Shown: piece by piece, positions 32,398 to 40,448 of the stretch
Layout: each line of letters starts with the position of its first letter
Numbering within the stretch: the stretch's first letter is position 1
Assembly (NCBI GenBank): GCA_020073015.1
Contig: JAIQFZ010000037.1
Location: 1-40,448, forward strand
Reading direction: 5' to 3'
Length of the DNA stretch: 40,448 bases
From: Terriglobia bacterium
GTDB lineage: Bacteria; Acidobacteriota; Terriglobia; Terriglobales; Acidobacteriaceae
Translations under genes and position numbers: made by a program
The notes under the pieces: model-generated
What the model was told of the DNA's origin: nothing
Databases searched by the model: none
Seen by the model: the letters and a program-made list of their open reading frames with translations, nothing else

Positions 32398-32613
32398 GTG
32401 GCGCCCACACTACAACGAGCGCTGGAATCAGGCGAAGACTCAATTGTCTATCTCCGGCAGCTCTGGGGGCACCGCAGGATGCTGTCCCGCGTCGCGGTAG
32501 GCGCGCTACTCACCAGCATGCTGATCGCTTTCCTTATTGCTGCACGATACGAATCCACGTTACCGTTTGAATCCTCCGCAAGTAGGGACAGACAGCGCCA
32601 AAGATTAAGATGA
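32398..32613 (+). pseudogene. Truncated duplicate of a Wzz N-terminal segment
   Basis: The frame reads LRQLWGHRRMLSRVAVGALL, then TSMLIAFLIAARYEST, and matches the first transmembrane region of the Wzz protein at 34303 (LLWKHRRLLSRVAVYALL and on). Bases 32461-32560 equal 34435-34534 at 90 of 100 positions. After YEST the similarity ends and a 17-residue tail follows, so only the first membrane helix remains. The frame is open from 32281; GTG 32398 is a possible start giving 71 residues. Its TGA overlaps the ATG of the sugar transferase as ATGA, so it may still be translated and coupled. Interpretation: a partial duplication, either a relic or a small membrane protein. Confidence 0.6.
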
Positions 32614-34094
32614 ACCCCTCGATCGGTCTGACAAGTTTACCGAAAGCACAATCCAGTCCCGCTTCGGATCTGGCCCTGGTTACGCCAATCGCGCGCCGTA
32701 CGTCCGCTGCTCGCTTCCGAAGTTACCTGACGAAGTTGGAAGTGGTGGCTGACTTCGTCACTGTGATTGGCGCCGTCATGTCCGGCTATTTCATGTACTA
32801 CTTCTTCGGGTTAGGAAAGCAACTTTTCTATCCCAGATCGGTCGCTCTGGGTATCTCGGCTACCTTCGCGGCAATTATCGTGCTGATGCTGGACCGCGTC
32901 GGTGCATACTCGAGCGGAACCAGTTTGTTGCGCGTCCGCGAAACTGAGCACGTGCTCCGCGTGTCGATGCAGGCGCTCGGTTTCGCCTTTGCCGTGAGCT
33001 TCTTCACGAGCTTCCTGTTTTCGCGCTGGTTGCTCATCATGGCGCTGGGGCTCGTGCCACTGTTCCTCTTTGTGCAGAAGCACCTTGTGTATTTGCTCGT
33101 GCAGTCCCTCCACTCAATGGGCTATGGCATGGAGCGAGTACTGATCTACGGTTCGGGGTCAACCGGACGGCGAGTGTACTCGGTTCTGCGCCGTTCTCCA
33201 AAGCTTGGCTTGGAACCGGTGGCTTTTGTGGATGACAACGCGGCCAAAGTCGGCTGCGCCATTTTTGAGTTGGGATACGAGAATCGGCGTTCAGCGTCCG
33301 TGATGCGGGGTCCAATTTCCCGACACTTGGTTACGCAGTGCGCCGCCGACCTGGTGGTTATCGCCATCCCCTCCCTTCAACGTGAGAAGTTTCAACAGGC
33401 AATCGAGGAAGCTCTGGCAGCAAACGCGCGCGTGTCATTCGTCCCCAGCCACTTCCTTCACTCAGATCCATGGGTTGGCTTTCAGGACATCGATGGTGTT
33501 CTGCTGGCTTCCTTCAGCCCCCACCCGAGGCGCTTCACCTACGAGTGGGCCAAGCGAATCTGCGATTTCGGCGGCGCTGCGATTCTTCTGACTCTCGGGT
33601 CGCCGCTGTTCCTTTTGCTTGCCATTCTCATCAAGCTCGATTCCAAGGGGCCAGCGCTGTTTCGCCAGGAGCGTGTGGGTCTGAACGGGCGCCGCTTCCG
33701 CATGTTCAAGTTTCGCACGATGTACACCGACACGCCCAGCTACGCCTTTTCGCCGAAGAAATCCGACGATATCCGCATTACCCGTGTGGGCCGTTTTCTT
33801 CGCCGCACGAGTCTGGATGAGCTCCCCCAGCTACTGAATGTGCTCGTGGGCGATATGTCGCTGGTCGGACCTCGTCCGGAGATGCCCTTCATTGTCGAGA
33901 CCTACGCCGAACGCCATTTTCAGCGTCTGCAGGTAGAGCCAGGAATCACTGGACTCTGGCAACTCAGCGGTGACCGCAGCTACCTCATTCATGAAAACAT
34001 TGAATACGACCTTTATTACATCCAGCACCGAAACTTTTTCATGGATCTGGCGATCTTGCTGCACACCACGATCTTTGCGATGCGGGGAGTTTGA
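32610..34094 (+). CDS. Polyprenyl-phosphate sugar phosphotransferase (WbaP/WcaJ type)
   Basis: 494 residues. The N-terminal part has several membrane helices ([64 protein letters not shown]), followed by a Rossmann-like region ([16 protein letters not shown], near 174) and a final membrane helix. The catalytic sugar transferase domain begins near 307 ([17 protein letters not shown]) and includes [40 protein letters not shown] and GLWQLSGD. The enzyme moves a sugar phosphate from a nucleotide sugar to undecaprenyl phosphate, the first step of repeat-unit synthesis at the inner membrane. The sugar cannot be told. The start overlaps the preceding frame. Confidence 0.93.
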   Translation: MNPSIGLTSLPKAQSSPASDLALVTPIARRTSAARFRSYLTKLEVVADFVTVIGAVMSGYFMYYFFGLGKQLFYPRSVALGISATFAAIIVLMLDRVGAYSSGTSLLRVRETEHVLRVSMQALGFAFAVSFFTSFLFSRWLLIMALGLVPLFLFVQKHLVYLLVQSLHSMGYGMERVLIYGSGSTGRRVYSVLRRSPKLGLEPVAFVDDNAAKVGCAIFELGYENRRSASVMRGPISRHLVTQCAADLVVIAIPSLQREKFQQAIEEALAANARVSFVPSHFLHSDPWVGFQDIDGVLLASFSPHPRRFTYEWAKRICDFGGAAILLTLGSPLFLLLAILIKLDSKGPALFRQERVGLNGRRFRMFKFRTMYTDTPSYAFSPKKSDDIRITRVGRFLRRTSLDELPQLLNVLVGDMSLVGPRPEMPFIVETYAERHFQRLQVEPGITGLWQLSGDRSYLIHENIEYDLYYIQHRNFFMDLAILLHTTIFAMRGV

Positions 34095-34111
34095 CCGCGA
34101 ATTAGAAGTTG

Positions 34112-34306
34112 ATGTCGGTTAACACTCAGCTAGGAACACGAGAACCGTTAGTGAAGAGTCCGAGACAAGACGCAGTGATCCACGAGATCCAGTTTCCTCT
34201 CCCCGCAACTGCTGGTCCAAGGCGGCGCAGTCGGTCGCGCAGCGGGTCACCGCATATGATGGCAACAGCCAATAGAGCCGGCCAAGTGTCCAGGAAGAGT
34301 TTGTGA
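34112..34306 (+). CDS. Possible short frame between sugar transferase and Wzz
   Basis: A 64-residue frame from ATG 34112 fills the 208-base gap and ends in TGA overlapping the GTG of wzz-like 34303. It is rich in Arg and Ser (GPRRRSRSRSGSPH) and matches no family that I know. Overlap with the next start could mean coupling, but chance is quite possible. Confidence 0.2.
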   Translation: MSVNTQLGTREPLVKSPRQDAVIHEIQFPLPATAGPRRRSRSRSGSPHMMATANRAGQVSRKSL

Positions 34307-35700
34307 AGCAAACGAGGGAATCCACAGCCCGCTTGGTTGAAAACCCGCCGGAAATCGAGCCGGCCACCACCAGTTGCCTGGACGAAGGGCACGCCCCGGG
34401 TCGGGCCTGCGACGGCGTGGAATGGCTCTGGCTGCTCTGGAAGCACCGGCGGTTGCTGTCCCGCGTCGCGGTATACGCGCTACTCACCAGCACGCTGATC
34501 GCTTTCCTCATTCCTGCACGATACGAATCCACGTCACAGCTTATGCCACCAGATAGCCAGTCCACCTCCGGCCTTGCCAGCGCTGTTGCCTCGATGTCGG
34601 GCGGTGCTGGCGGGCTTGGGGGAATCGCCGGCGAACTCCTCGGCCTGAAGAGCACCAGCGACACATTTGTTGGAATCCTCTCGAGCCGCACGGTGCAGGA
34701 CAAACTGATTCAGCAGTTCGATTTGAAGAAACTCTATTCCGACCGCCGGATGGAAGATGCGCGCAAGGACGTGGCAGAACATACCGCCATCTCCGTGGAT
34801 AGGAAGAGCCAGATCATAAGTATCACTGTGACGGACAAGAGCCCGCAACGGGCAGCCGCAATGACTCAAGCCTACGTCGAAGAATTGAATCACCTTGTGG
34901 CTGAATTAAGCACGTCATCCGCACGTCGCGAACGCATCTTCCTCGAGGGGCGGTTGCAGGCTGTCAGTCATGACCTGGAAGAGTCAGAGAAAGACTTCAG
35001 CCAGTTCGCAAGCAAAAACACGGCGATCGATATCAAAGAGCAAGGGAAAGCCATGGTCGAAGCAGCAGCGACGCTGCAGGGCCAGTTGATTGCCGCTCAG
35101 TCCGAATATGAGGGACTCAAACAGATCTATACCGACAACAATGTGCGCGTACGTTCCGTGAAAGCACGAATTGATGAACTCAGGCATCAACTTGAGAAAC
35201 TGGGCGGCAAGGGCGAAAGTGTGACGAGTGTGTCCGACCAGCCAGGCGACTCCATGTATCCCTCGATCCGGAAACTGCCCCTGCTGGGCGTCCAGTACGC
35301 GGATCTATACCGGCGGACAAGGATTCAGGAAACCGTGCTCGAAACGCTCACGAAAGAGTACGAACTGGCAAAGGTCGAGGAAGCCAAAGAAATTCCTACG
35401 GTAAAGGTGCTCGACGTGGCCAACATCCCGGATAAGAAATCCTCTCCGCACCGATTGCTAATCACTCTTCTCGGTACAGCTTTGGCATTTTCCGGCGCCG
35501 TAACATGGGTATTTGGGAGCACTGTATGGCAAGAAACCGACTCTAGGGATCCGAGAAAGGTATTTGCCCGTGAGGTTTTGTCGACGGTTTCGGCGCGGTT
35601 GCCCCTGCTCTTGCGAAACCACTCGGAACACCATTTGCCCCCCAAGAGCTTCTGGAGAGGGGTGCGCAAAGACCTGGTGAAACCGGAAGATTCGGAATAG
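34303..35700 (+). CDS. Wzz-type chain-length determinant protein
   Basis: 465 residues with the Wzz layout: first membrane helix at 51-71 (LLSRVAVYALLTSTLIAFLI), a large periplasmic part with coiled-coil character (about 200-330), and a second helix near 385-405 (LLITLLGTALAFSGAVTWVF) after the proline-rich block NIPDKKSSPHR. It controls length of the polymer and bridges polymerase and export channel. The GTG start has AGGAAGAG 5 bases upstream. The C-terminal tail of about 60 residues has no Walker motifs, so no tyrosine-kinase domain is fused, and none is encoded elsewhere in the window. A piece of this gene is duplicated at 32461-32560. Confidence 0.9.
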   Translation: MKQTRESTARLVENPPEIEPATTSCLDEGHAPGRACDGVEWLWLLWKHRRLLSRVAVYALLTSTLIAFLIPARYESTSQLMPPDSQSTSGLASAVASMSGGAGGLGGIAGELLGLKSTSDTFVGILSSRTVQDKLIQQFDLKKLYSDRRMEDARKDVAEHTAISVDRKSQIISITVTDKSPQRAAAMTQAYVEELNHLVAELSTSSARRERIFLEGRLQAVSHDLEESEKDFSQFASKNTAIDIKEQGKAMVEAAATLQGQLIAAQSEYEGLKQIYTDNNVRVRSVKARIDELRHQLEKLGGKGESVTSVSDQPGDSMYPSIRKLPLLGVQYADLYRRTRIQETVLETLTKEYELAKVEEAKEIPTVKVLDVANIPDKKSSPHRLLITLLGTALAFSGAVTWVFGSTVWQETDSRDPRKVFAREVLSTVSARLPLLLRNHSEHHLPPKSFWRGVRKDLVKPEDSE

Positions 35701-35743
35701 AGCCAGAATTTCGCAACGAACAACTGGGTGATCACGGTGATCA

Positions 35744-37363
35744 GTGTTACAAAGATTCTTTAGAACGGAACGAGTTCCGCTTGGAACACAATTAACTCGG
35801 AACGTCTTATACAACGGCGCACGTCTCTTGGTTCTGGCGCCGCTGCCGTTCGTCCTCATTCCTTTTTTCTTGAGGAAACTTGGAACATCAGGCTACGGGA
35901 CCTGGGCCATGTTTCTCGCCGTAAGTGGCGCTACCTCTCTTGCCGACGTTGGGCTGGTCACGACGCTGAGCAAACACGTGGCTGAGTTTTATGCGCTCAA
36001 GGACTTCCGGTCCTTGAGCCGATTCATTAATACAGGTTTTGTTCTTTATCTAGGACTCGCTTGCCTGCTTGCTGGAACACTCTGGGTCAGTTCTCCCTTT
36101 CTGCTCAGGACGTTGTTTCGCACCAGTTCAGTTCCAACTCCGGAACTACGAATTCTATGGCGTTACTTAATATTGTTGGTATTCGCGAATACCATCACCT
36201 TGCTGTTTTCTTCGGTTGTGACCGGCCTGCAGCGCATGGACTTGAGTACCTGCATCGGATCGATAAACCTCTTGTTGAGCGCTAGCCTGAGTGTGATGTT
36301 TCTCAACTGGAGTTTAAGCCTTCGAGGCATCCTTTATGCGTACGTGATCGCTGCCTGGTTTACCTCGCTGGCCTACATCTACGTCGTGCACCACCTGTTG
36401 CCTGAGATAAAGCTCAACCCGGCAGCTTGCCGCTGGACGGTGGCCAGAGAGATTCTAAGTTTCAGCATGAAGACGTACATCACACAAGTCGCTGTAGTGA
36501 TCCACAATCAAACCGAAAAGATCTATCTTGCGAACTTTGTCGGCGTAGCGTCGGTGGGGTGGTACGACATTGCCAGCGATCTAGCGCTCAAGCTCCGCGG
36601 AATCCCGGGCTTGGTCTTGGCGCCCGTCATGCCTGCAGCTTCTGAATTGCATGCTCTCACTGATCGAAGCAGGCTCGCTCATCTTTACTACCGAGCCCAT
36701 AAGTATCTGGCTTTTATCGGGGTGCCCTTGGTGGTCTATGTTGTTTTCGTTTCTAGAGGCTTCGTGCAGCTCTGGGTTGGTCCTACTTTGAGCGTCATTG
36801 CGGTGCCGCTAAGTGTCCTGCTGGTCGTCAATTTTATCAACTTGACTACTGGCCCGGGTCTCCAAATTCTGGTCGGAGGCGCAAGGTTGAGGCCTGGTGT
36901 GTATAGCGCTCTTCTCGGAATCGTGTTGAACCTGACATTGAGTCTGTTCTTGATCCGAGCCTATGGCTTCCAGGGCGCCGTCATAGGGACGTCGCTCTCC
37001 ATGGTGATCGCATCCGTCTTCTTCCTGTACATGTTCCATTGCGAAACTGCTGGATCGTACTCCAACTTAATTCGGAGCGTCTACGCAAAGCCGATCCTTT
37101 GTTCTTTGCTGATCGTTGGTCTCCTCTGGGCAGTGACGCGTGTCGCACAACCATCCTGGCGGAGACTAGCGACCGAAGGTGTTATCTTCGGCGTGGCGTA
37201 TCTCGTTCTGCTCCTGGTATTTCGATTTTTCGACAGGCTTGACTTAGAAATCGCAGAGAGGTTTCTTCCCATCCCTGGCATGGCAAGGAGATTGATTCCG
37301 GATGTTGAACTGGGCAGCACGCTACTTCCCGATTCTGAGAGTACTCAAACAACAATTGGCTGA
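35744..37363 (+). CDS. Wzx-type flippase (oligosaccharide repeat-unit transporter)
   Basis: A 539-residue membrane protein with about 12-14 hydrophobic segments and the usual start of the polysaccharide-synthesis (MOP) family: NVLYNGARLLVLAPLPFVLI, then FLRKLGTSGYGTWAMFLA and LADVGLVTTLSKHVAEF. It should flip the undecaprenyl-linked repeat unit to the periplasm. Start GTG 35744 is inside GTGATCACGGTGATCAGTG, which has two direct GTGATCA copies; ribosome site weak. The 3' end overlaps the methyltransferase gene by 62 bases, showing tight coupling. Confidence 0.9.
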   Translation: MLQRFFRTERVPLGTQLTRNVLYNGARLLVLAPLPFVLIPFFLRKLGTSGYGTWAMFLAVSGATSLADVGLVTTLSKHVAEFYALKDFRSLSRFINTGFVLYLGLACLLAGTLWVSSPFLLRTLFRTSSVPTPELRILWRYLILLVFANTITLLFSSVVTGLQRMDLSTCIGSINLLLSASLSVMFLNWSLSLRGILYAYVIAAWFTSLAYIYVVHHLLPEIKLNPAACRWTVAREILSFSMKTYITQVAVVIHNQTEKIYLANFVGVASVGWYDIASDLALKLRGIPGLVLAPVMPAASELHALTDRSRLAHLYYRAHKYLAFIGVPLVVYVVFVSRGFVQLWVGPTLSVIAVPLSVLLVVNFINLTTGPGLQILVGGARLRPGVYSALLGIVLNLTLSLFLIRAYGFQGAVIGTSLSMVIASVFFLYMFHCETAGSYSNLIRSVYAKPILCSLLIVGLLWAVTRVAQPSWRRLATEGVIFGVAYLVLLLVFRFFDRLDLEIAERFLPIPGMARRLIPDVELGSTLLPDSESTQTTIG

Positions 37364-38000
37364 AACGGACTCGCTCTTGGAGATTGGTTCGGGAAGTGTT
37401 GGTATCGGAAAGTTCCGTCACGCTCCCTTTGTCGGGTGCGATATCAGTTTCCCCTTTCGTCCAAAAGCACCCATGCGTCCGGTGGTTGCTAGTGGGACGA
37501 TGCTGCCCTTTGGCGATCGATCCTTCGATGCCGTGGTGGCGTCAGATGTGTTGGAGCATGTTCCACCTGATCGAAGGGGCGCCCTGATCCAGGAAGTGTT
37601 ACGAGTGACGCGTAAAGTTGCAATCTTCGGATTTCCTTGTGGTCCGCGGGCCTTTGCCTATGACCAGATGCTCGCGGACGCTTATGACAAGATCTGGCAA
37701 GATAGGCCGGTCTGGCTGCAAGAGCATATGCTTCATCCGTTCCCCACCGAAAGCATGTTTGACGGTCTAAACCAAGATTGGATCGTGAAGAGCTTTGGAA
37801 ACGAGAGCTTAGATTTTCATTACTGGGTCATGCGGAAAGAGATGTATCGCCTTTGGAATTATGTCTTCCGCGTCCTGCTGTCTGCGTTGCCTCGACTGAT
37901 CGAAGGCCTTCTCCGGCGCGCCGACCGTGAGCCCTTTTATCGCAAGATCGTACTGGTCCGTCGGCGGTCGAATTCCGAGTTGTTAGCGGTGAATCCGTGA
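37302..38000 (+). CDS. SAM-dependent methyltransferase (class I)
   Basis: 232 residues with the class I fold: motif I LLEIGSGSVGIGKF (25-38), acidic end of strand 2 in GCDIS (D47), and the motif FDAVVASDVLEHVPP (75-89). C-terminal sequence ADAYDKIWQDRPVWLQEH resembles sugar-linked methyltransferases of polysaccharide loci. Likely methylates a sugar or lipid-linked intermediate, but the substrate is unknown. ATG 37302 lies inside the flippase gene (62-base overlap) and the TGA overlaps the next GTG, so all three are translated together. Confidence 0.85.
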   Translation: MLNWAARYFPILRVLKQQLAETDSLLEIGSGSVGIGKFRHAPFVGCDISFPFRPKAPMRPVVASGTMLPFGDRSFDAVVASDVLEHVPPDRRGALIQEVLRVTRKVAIFGFPCGPRAFAYDQMLADAYDKIWQDRPVWLQEHMLHPFPTESMFDGLNQDWIVKSFGNESLDFHYWVMRKEMYRLWNYVFRVLLSALPRLIEGLLRRADREPFYRKIVLVRRRSNSELLAVNP

Positions 38001-38866
38001 AGCCGATTAGTGTTGTCATCCCGACATACAACCGGTGTGACACACTGAAAAAGGCGCTTGTTGCCTACCTGGATCAGACTGCCTTGCAGAGTATTGCCGA
38101 GATCCTGGTGGTGGATGACGGCTCAACCGATTCCACGGGCGGCGTTGTCGAGCTCATGGCGCGGGAGTCCGTCGTTCCTATCCGGTACCTTCTGCAGGAA
38201 AACAAAGGGCCGGCCGCAGCTCGCAACGTAGGAATCAGAGAAGCTGCCGGTGAGCTCATCCTGTTTACGGACGACGACATAATTCCACAGCGCGATCTTG
38301 TTGCCCAGCACCTCGAGTGGCACAGAAACTTCCCCGGTGAGGAGACTGCAGTCCTGGGGTATGTGACGTGGGCGCCCGAAATAAGCTCTACGCCCTTTAT
38401 GAAGTGGTACGGTTTGGAGGCGCTTTTTTCTTATGCTGAATTAGCGGGCCGGAGCAAGATCGATTACCGATATTTCTATACGTGTAATATCAGTCTGGGC
38501 AAGTACTTTCTCCATAGGAATGGCATTTTCGATGAAGACTTCAAAGTAGCCGCTTGGGAGGACATAGAGCTCGGCTTCAGGTTGGATAGAGCGGGGATGC
38601 GGCTCCTGTACAACCCTAACGCGATGGCATATCATCACCAACACATTTCATTTGAAGACGCATGTCGTCGGGCCAGGAAGTCAGCAGTCGCCGCAGAAGT
38701 CTTCAAAAGGAAAGAAGCTGGGCAGCGACTACGCACAACGTCAAGTCTGAAACGGTATGTCAAGAAACAGCTTGCGCTGCCCCTCTCACCACTCAAAAGC
38801 TTCATGGATTCCGCACTGCCTTTACCGTGGATAATCTACAGAATGATGTTTCGGATCTACCGGTAG
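37997..38866 (+). CDS. Family 2 glycosyltransferase
   Basis: A 289-residue GT-A enzyme. The N-terminus ISVVIPTYNRCDTLKKAL, the VVDDGSTD nucleotide motif (38-45), the metal motif TDDD (91-94) and the catalytic-type WEDIELGFRLDRAG (187-200) are all present. It should transfer a sugar from a nucleotide donor to the lipid-linked repeat at the cytoplasmic face. Start GTG 37997 overlaps the TGA of the methyltransferase gene. Donor and linkage cannot be predicted. Confidence 0.93.
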   Translation: MKPISVVIPTYNRCDTLKKALVAYLDQTALQSIAEILVVDDGSTDSTGGVVELMARESVVPIRYLLQENKGPAAARNVGIREAAGELILFTDDDIIPQRDLVAQHLEWHRNFPGEETAVLGYVTWAPEISSTPFMKWYGLEALFSYAELAGRSKIDYRYFYTCNISLGKYFLHRNGIFDEDFKVAAWEDIELGFRLDRAGMRLLYNPNAMAYHHQHISFEDACRRARKSAVAAEVFKRKEAGQRLRTTSSLKRYVKKQLALPLSPLKSFMDSALPLPWIIYRMMFRIYR

Positions 38867-38958
38867 GTCAGGACCGCACGTGGATCCGCTCTCTCCTGTA
38901 GTTTTCGGCGGGGGTAAAAGTTATATTGCGCCATCGGACGTGACTGTCGTTGACGTCT

Positions 38959-40344
38959 ATGAGTGTTCGGCAGCTAGAAAATCCGTTCGCGTCACCATTT
39001 CGCGCCAGCTGTATAGTGTTCGTCCTCATACTCGCTGCTTCGTTATCTATCTTCGCGTCGCCGCTGCTGGTGCTTGTGCCACTTGTGGGAGCAGTGTTGC
39101 TCTGGGCAATCGTTCGTCATCCTACCGCCGCGGCTGGAGCTGTTCTGGCCTTCATGCCGTTTGACTTCATGGTCATCGCACTTGGCAAGTTTTTTGGTTT
39201 TCCCCACATGACGCTAATCTCGGCGTGCGACAAGGAAGTCGTATGGCTGTTGCTAGCCTTCCTTCTGTGGCGGCGGAACGGGTTCATGCTGGCAACACCC
39301 GACTTATTCATGTTGGCATGCTTTATGCTTGCCGTCATCAGGACGGCCTTTGGCGGTACACTGGCTGGTTTGGTACTAGATTTTGCTTTCGTCATCCCGT
39401 ATTTCGTTGGAAGGATGACCGTCTTAACCACAAAACAGGAACATCTCTGGGCAAGTTGCGCTGTGTGGATAGTCGGTGTTTTGTCCGTGCTTGGTTTGAC
39501 CGAAATTTTCATTTTCGGAGAGGGTCCAAGAACCCTGCTGTACTTGGCTATAGACTCGGAAACGGAGGCAGGCCAACTAACTGCATCCTTTCACGGTGTC
39601 GGATTTGGGGGACTCCGGGAAGCCGCCACGATGGTTGGACCGAATGATTTTGGCGTTCTATGCATGGTTGCGTTGATTATTTGGTGGGTATATTACCGAA
39701 ATCCGCTGCCTGCGGCCATGATTGCCGTGGGCCTCATCTGTTCTGTAACACGCGCAGCTTGGTTGGGCACGGCAGTGGCGATTCCGCTTTTGGCGCTGAT
39801 AATGCAGCAGGGGAAAAAATTGGTCCTTTATGCCGCACTAGCCCTCGCGCTATTTGCAGCCGCAGTCCCCGTTCTCGGCCTCGGCGATTACCTCTTCGCC
39901 ACCAAAACGGGACAGGATACCTCCATGGATTGGCATCGAGATTCAATTCTAAACGGACTGAAGTATGCCGCCGACCATCCATTCGGCTCGGGCAACACCA
40001 GGTTAAATCCACAAAATCTGAAGCGGGACACCAATCTAACTATTTTTGAGACTACTTATCCATATGTTGCGGCGGAGTACGGAATCGCAGCGTCACTGTG
40101 TCTTGTTGGTTTCTTCTTCAGCGCACTATTCCTCCTGTGGCGCAAGCAGTCCCAGTTGGGGTATGCGGTTTCTGGAATACTAGTTGGTATGAGCGTAGTT
40201 ATGGTCATTACCCTCCCTCTTAGGGACCGCCGATTGTCGGCTTGGGCTCTGTTGCCAATCGGCATGGCCGTGCAATCCGCCATTTGCCGGGTTACTCCAC
40301 GCGTAGCGGCGACGCCGGAACCGCTTAACGGGGAGACAGCTTGA
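38959..40344 (+). CDS. Wzy/O-antigen ligase-like polymerase
   Basis: A 461-residue protein with about ten to twelve membrane helices. The segment SVTRAAWLGTAVAIPLLAL near the middle resembles the S-x-SRxA/G block at the start of the Wzy_C region, and a large loop follows (LGDYLFATKTGQDTSMDWHR, HPFGSG) before the last helices. These features fit a polymerase that joins repeat units on the periplasmic side, though O-antigen ligase is an alternative. ATG 38959 is preferred to TTG 38950 as the longer start adds only three residues. The TGA overlaps the next start. Confidence 0.75.
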   Translation: MSVRQLENPFASPFRASCIVFVLILAASLSIFASPLLVLVPLVGAVLLWAIVRHPTAAAGAVLAFMPFDFMVIALGKFFGFPHMTLISACDKEVVWLLLAFLLWRRNGFMLATPDLFMLACFMLAVIRTAFGGTLAGLVLDFAFVIPYFVGRMTVLTTKQEHLWASCAVWIVGVLSVLGLTEIFIFGEGPRTLLYLAIDSETEAGQLTASFHGVGFGGLREAATMVGPNDFGVLCMVALIIWWVYYRNPLPAAMIAVGLICSVTRAAWLGTAVAIPLLALIMQQGKKLVLYAALALALFAAAVPVLGLGDYLFATKTGQDTSMDWHRDSILNGLKYAADHPFGSGNTRLNPQNLKRDTNLTIFETTYPYVAAEYGIAASLCLVGFFFSALFLLWRKQSQLGYAVSGILVGMSVVMVITLPLRDRRLSAWALLPIGMAVQSAICRVTPRVAATPEPLNGETA

Positions 40345-40448
40345 GTGTATCGGTCGCGAGCGTCACGGTGACCTGCAATGCAGCGCATGTGTTGCACCGC
40401 CAGATGGAGACCCTTATGCGACAAACCCGGCCGCTCGAGGAGATCATT
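40341..40448 (+). CDS. Family 2 glycosyltransferase, N-terminal part (cut by window edge)
   Basis: 36 codons at the right edge read VSVASVTVTCNAAHVLHRQM and RQTRPLEEII, the start of a rhamnosyltransferase-like GT2 enzyme. The TTG start at 40341 overlaps the preceding TGA and has GGGGAG 5 bases upstream. The rest, including the DxD motif, is beyond the window. Confidence 0.75.
   Translation, partial: MSVSVASVTVTCNAAHVLHRQMETLMRQTRPLEEII

Noticed and set aside
32336-32500. Frame starting at the ATG that overlaps the PAP2-Wzi stop
   Set aside because: No family resemblance; the Wzz-like fragment is in another frame of the same DNA.

Overview
The window looks like a chromosomal segment of a high-GC acidobacterium (Acidobacteriota, probably a soil-type Terriglobia relative). 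This is an inference from gene style: an ECF-like sigma factor followed by Ser/Thr kinases with TPR tails, a CadC-like winged-helix regulator fused to a propeller, a secreted subtilase with an acidobacterial-style membrane tail, and many GTG/TTG starts. No rRNA or tRNA gene was recognised.

Left part (1-4131, minus strand): a Tat-exported glucoamylase-family protein cut by the window edge, a secreted seven-repeat propeller with paired cysteines, a small exported protein and a di-haem oxidoreductase-like cytochrome. The last three lie close together like an operon. From 4354 the plus strand carries a sigma-70-type promoter, an ECF-like sigma factor and two very similar transmembrane Ser/Thr kinases with TPR tails. 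The first kinase is split by a frameshift between its N- and C-lobes. On the minus strand (10441-12454) an overlapping ROK sugar kinase and SIS-domain sugar-phosphate protein form an amino-sugar-type pair. Divergent from them are adhE and a small STAS-like protein. A minus-strand winged-helix/propeller regulator follows; its 3' end has been replaced by the tail of a LuxR-type gene. A large secreted subtilase (17440-20778) has its own promoter.

Mobile region (20915-23273): an IS5-family (IS427-like) element with a -1 frameshift between its two reading frames, then a complete 1287-bp IS with 15-bp inverted repeats and a 4-bp TTAG target duplication. Decayed sequence lies downstream.

Right part (23801-40448, plus strand): an exopolysaccharide locus. 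Its regulatory front consists of a LuxR-type response regulator, a 651-bp A+T-rich gap with nine GTAC sites, a stand-alone receiver-like protein lacking the phospho-acceptor Asp, a sigma-54-like site and a NusG-like antiterminator. Then come a large multi-SLBB export protein, a PAP2-Wzi fusion, a truncated duplicate of a Wzz N-terminus, a WbaP-type initiating sugar transferase, a Wzz chain-length protein, a Wzx flippase, a methyltransferase, a GT2 glycosyltransferase, a Wzy-like polymerase and the start of another GT2. Together these could make a Wzx/Wzy-type polymer: lipid-linked initiation, repeat assembly, flipping, polymerisation, length control and export. No BY-kinase is present in the window. 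The most novel-looking signals are the GTAC array with its pseudo-receiver neighbour, the split kinase, the LuxR-tail fusion and the PAP2-Wzi fusion.
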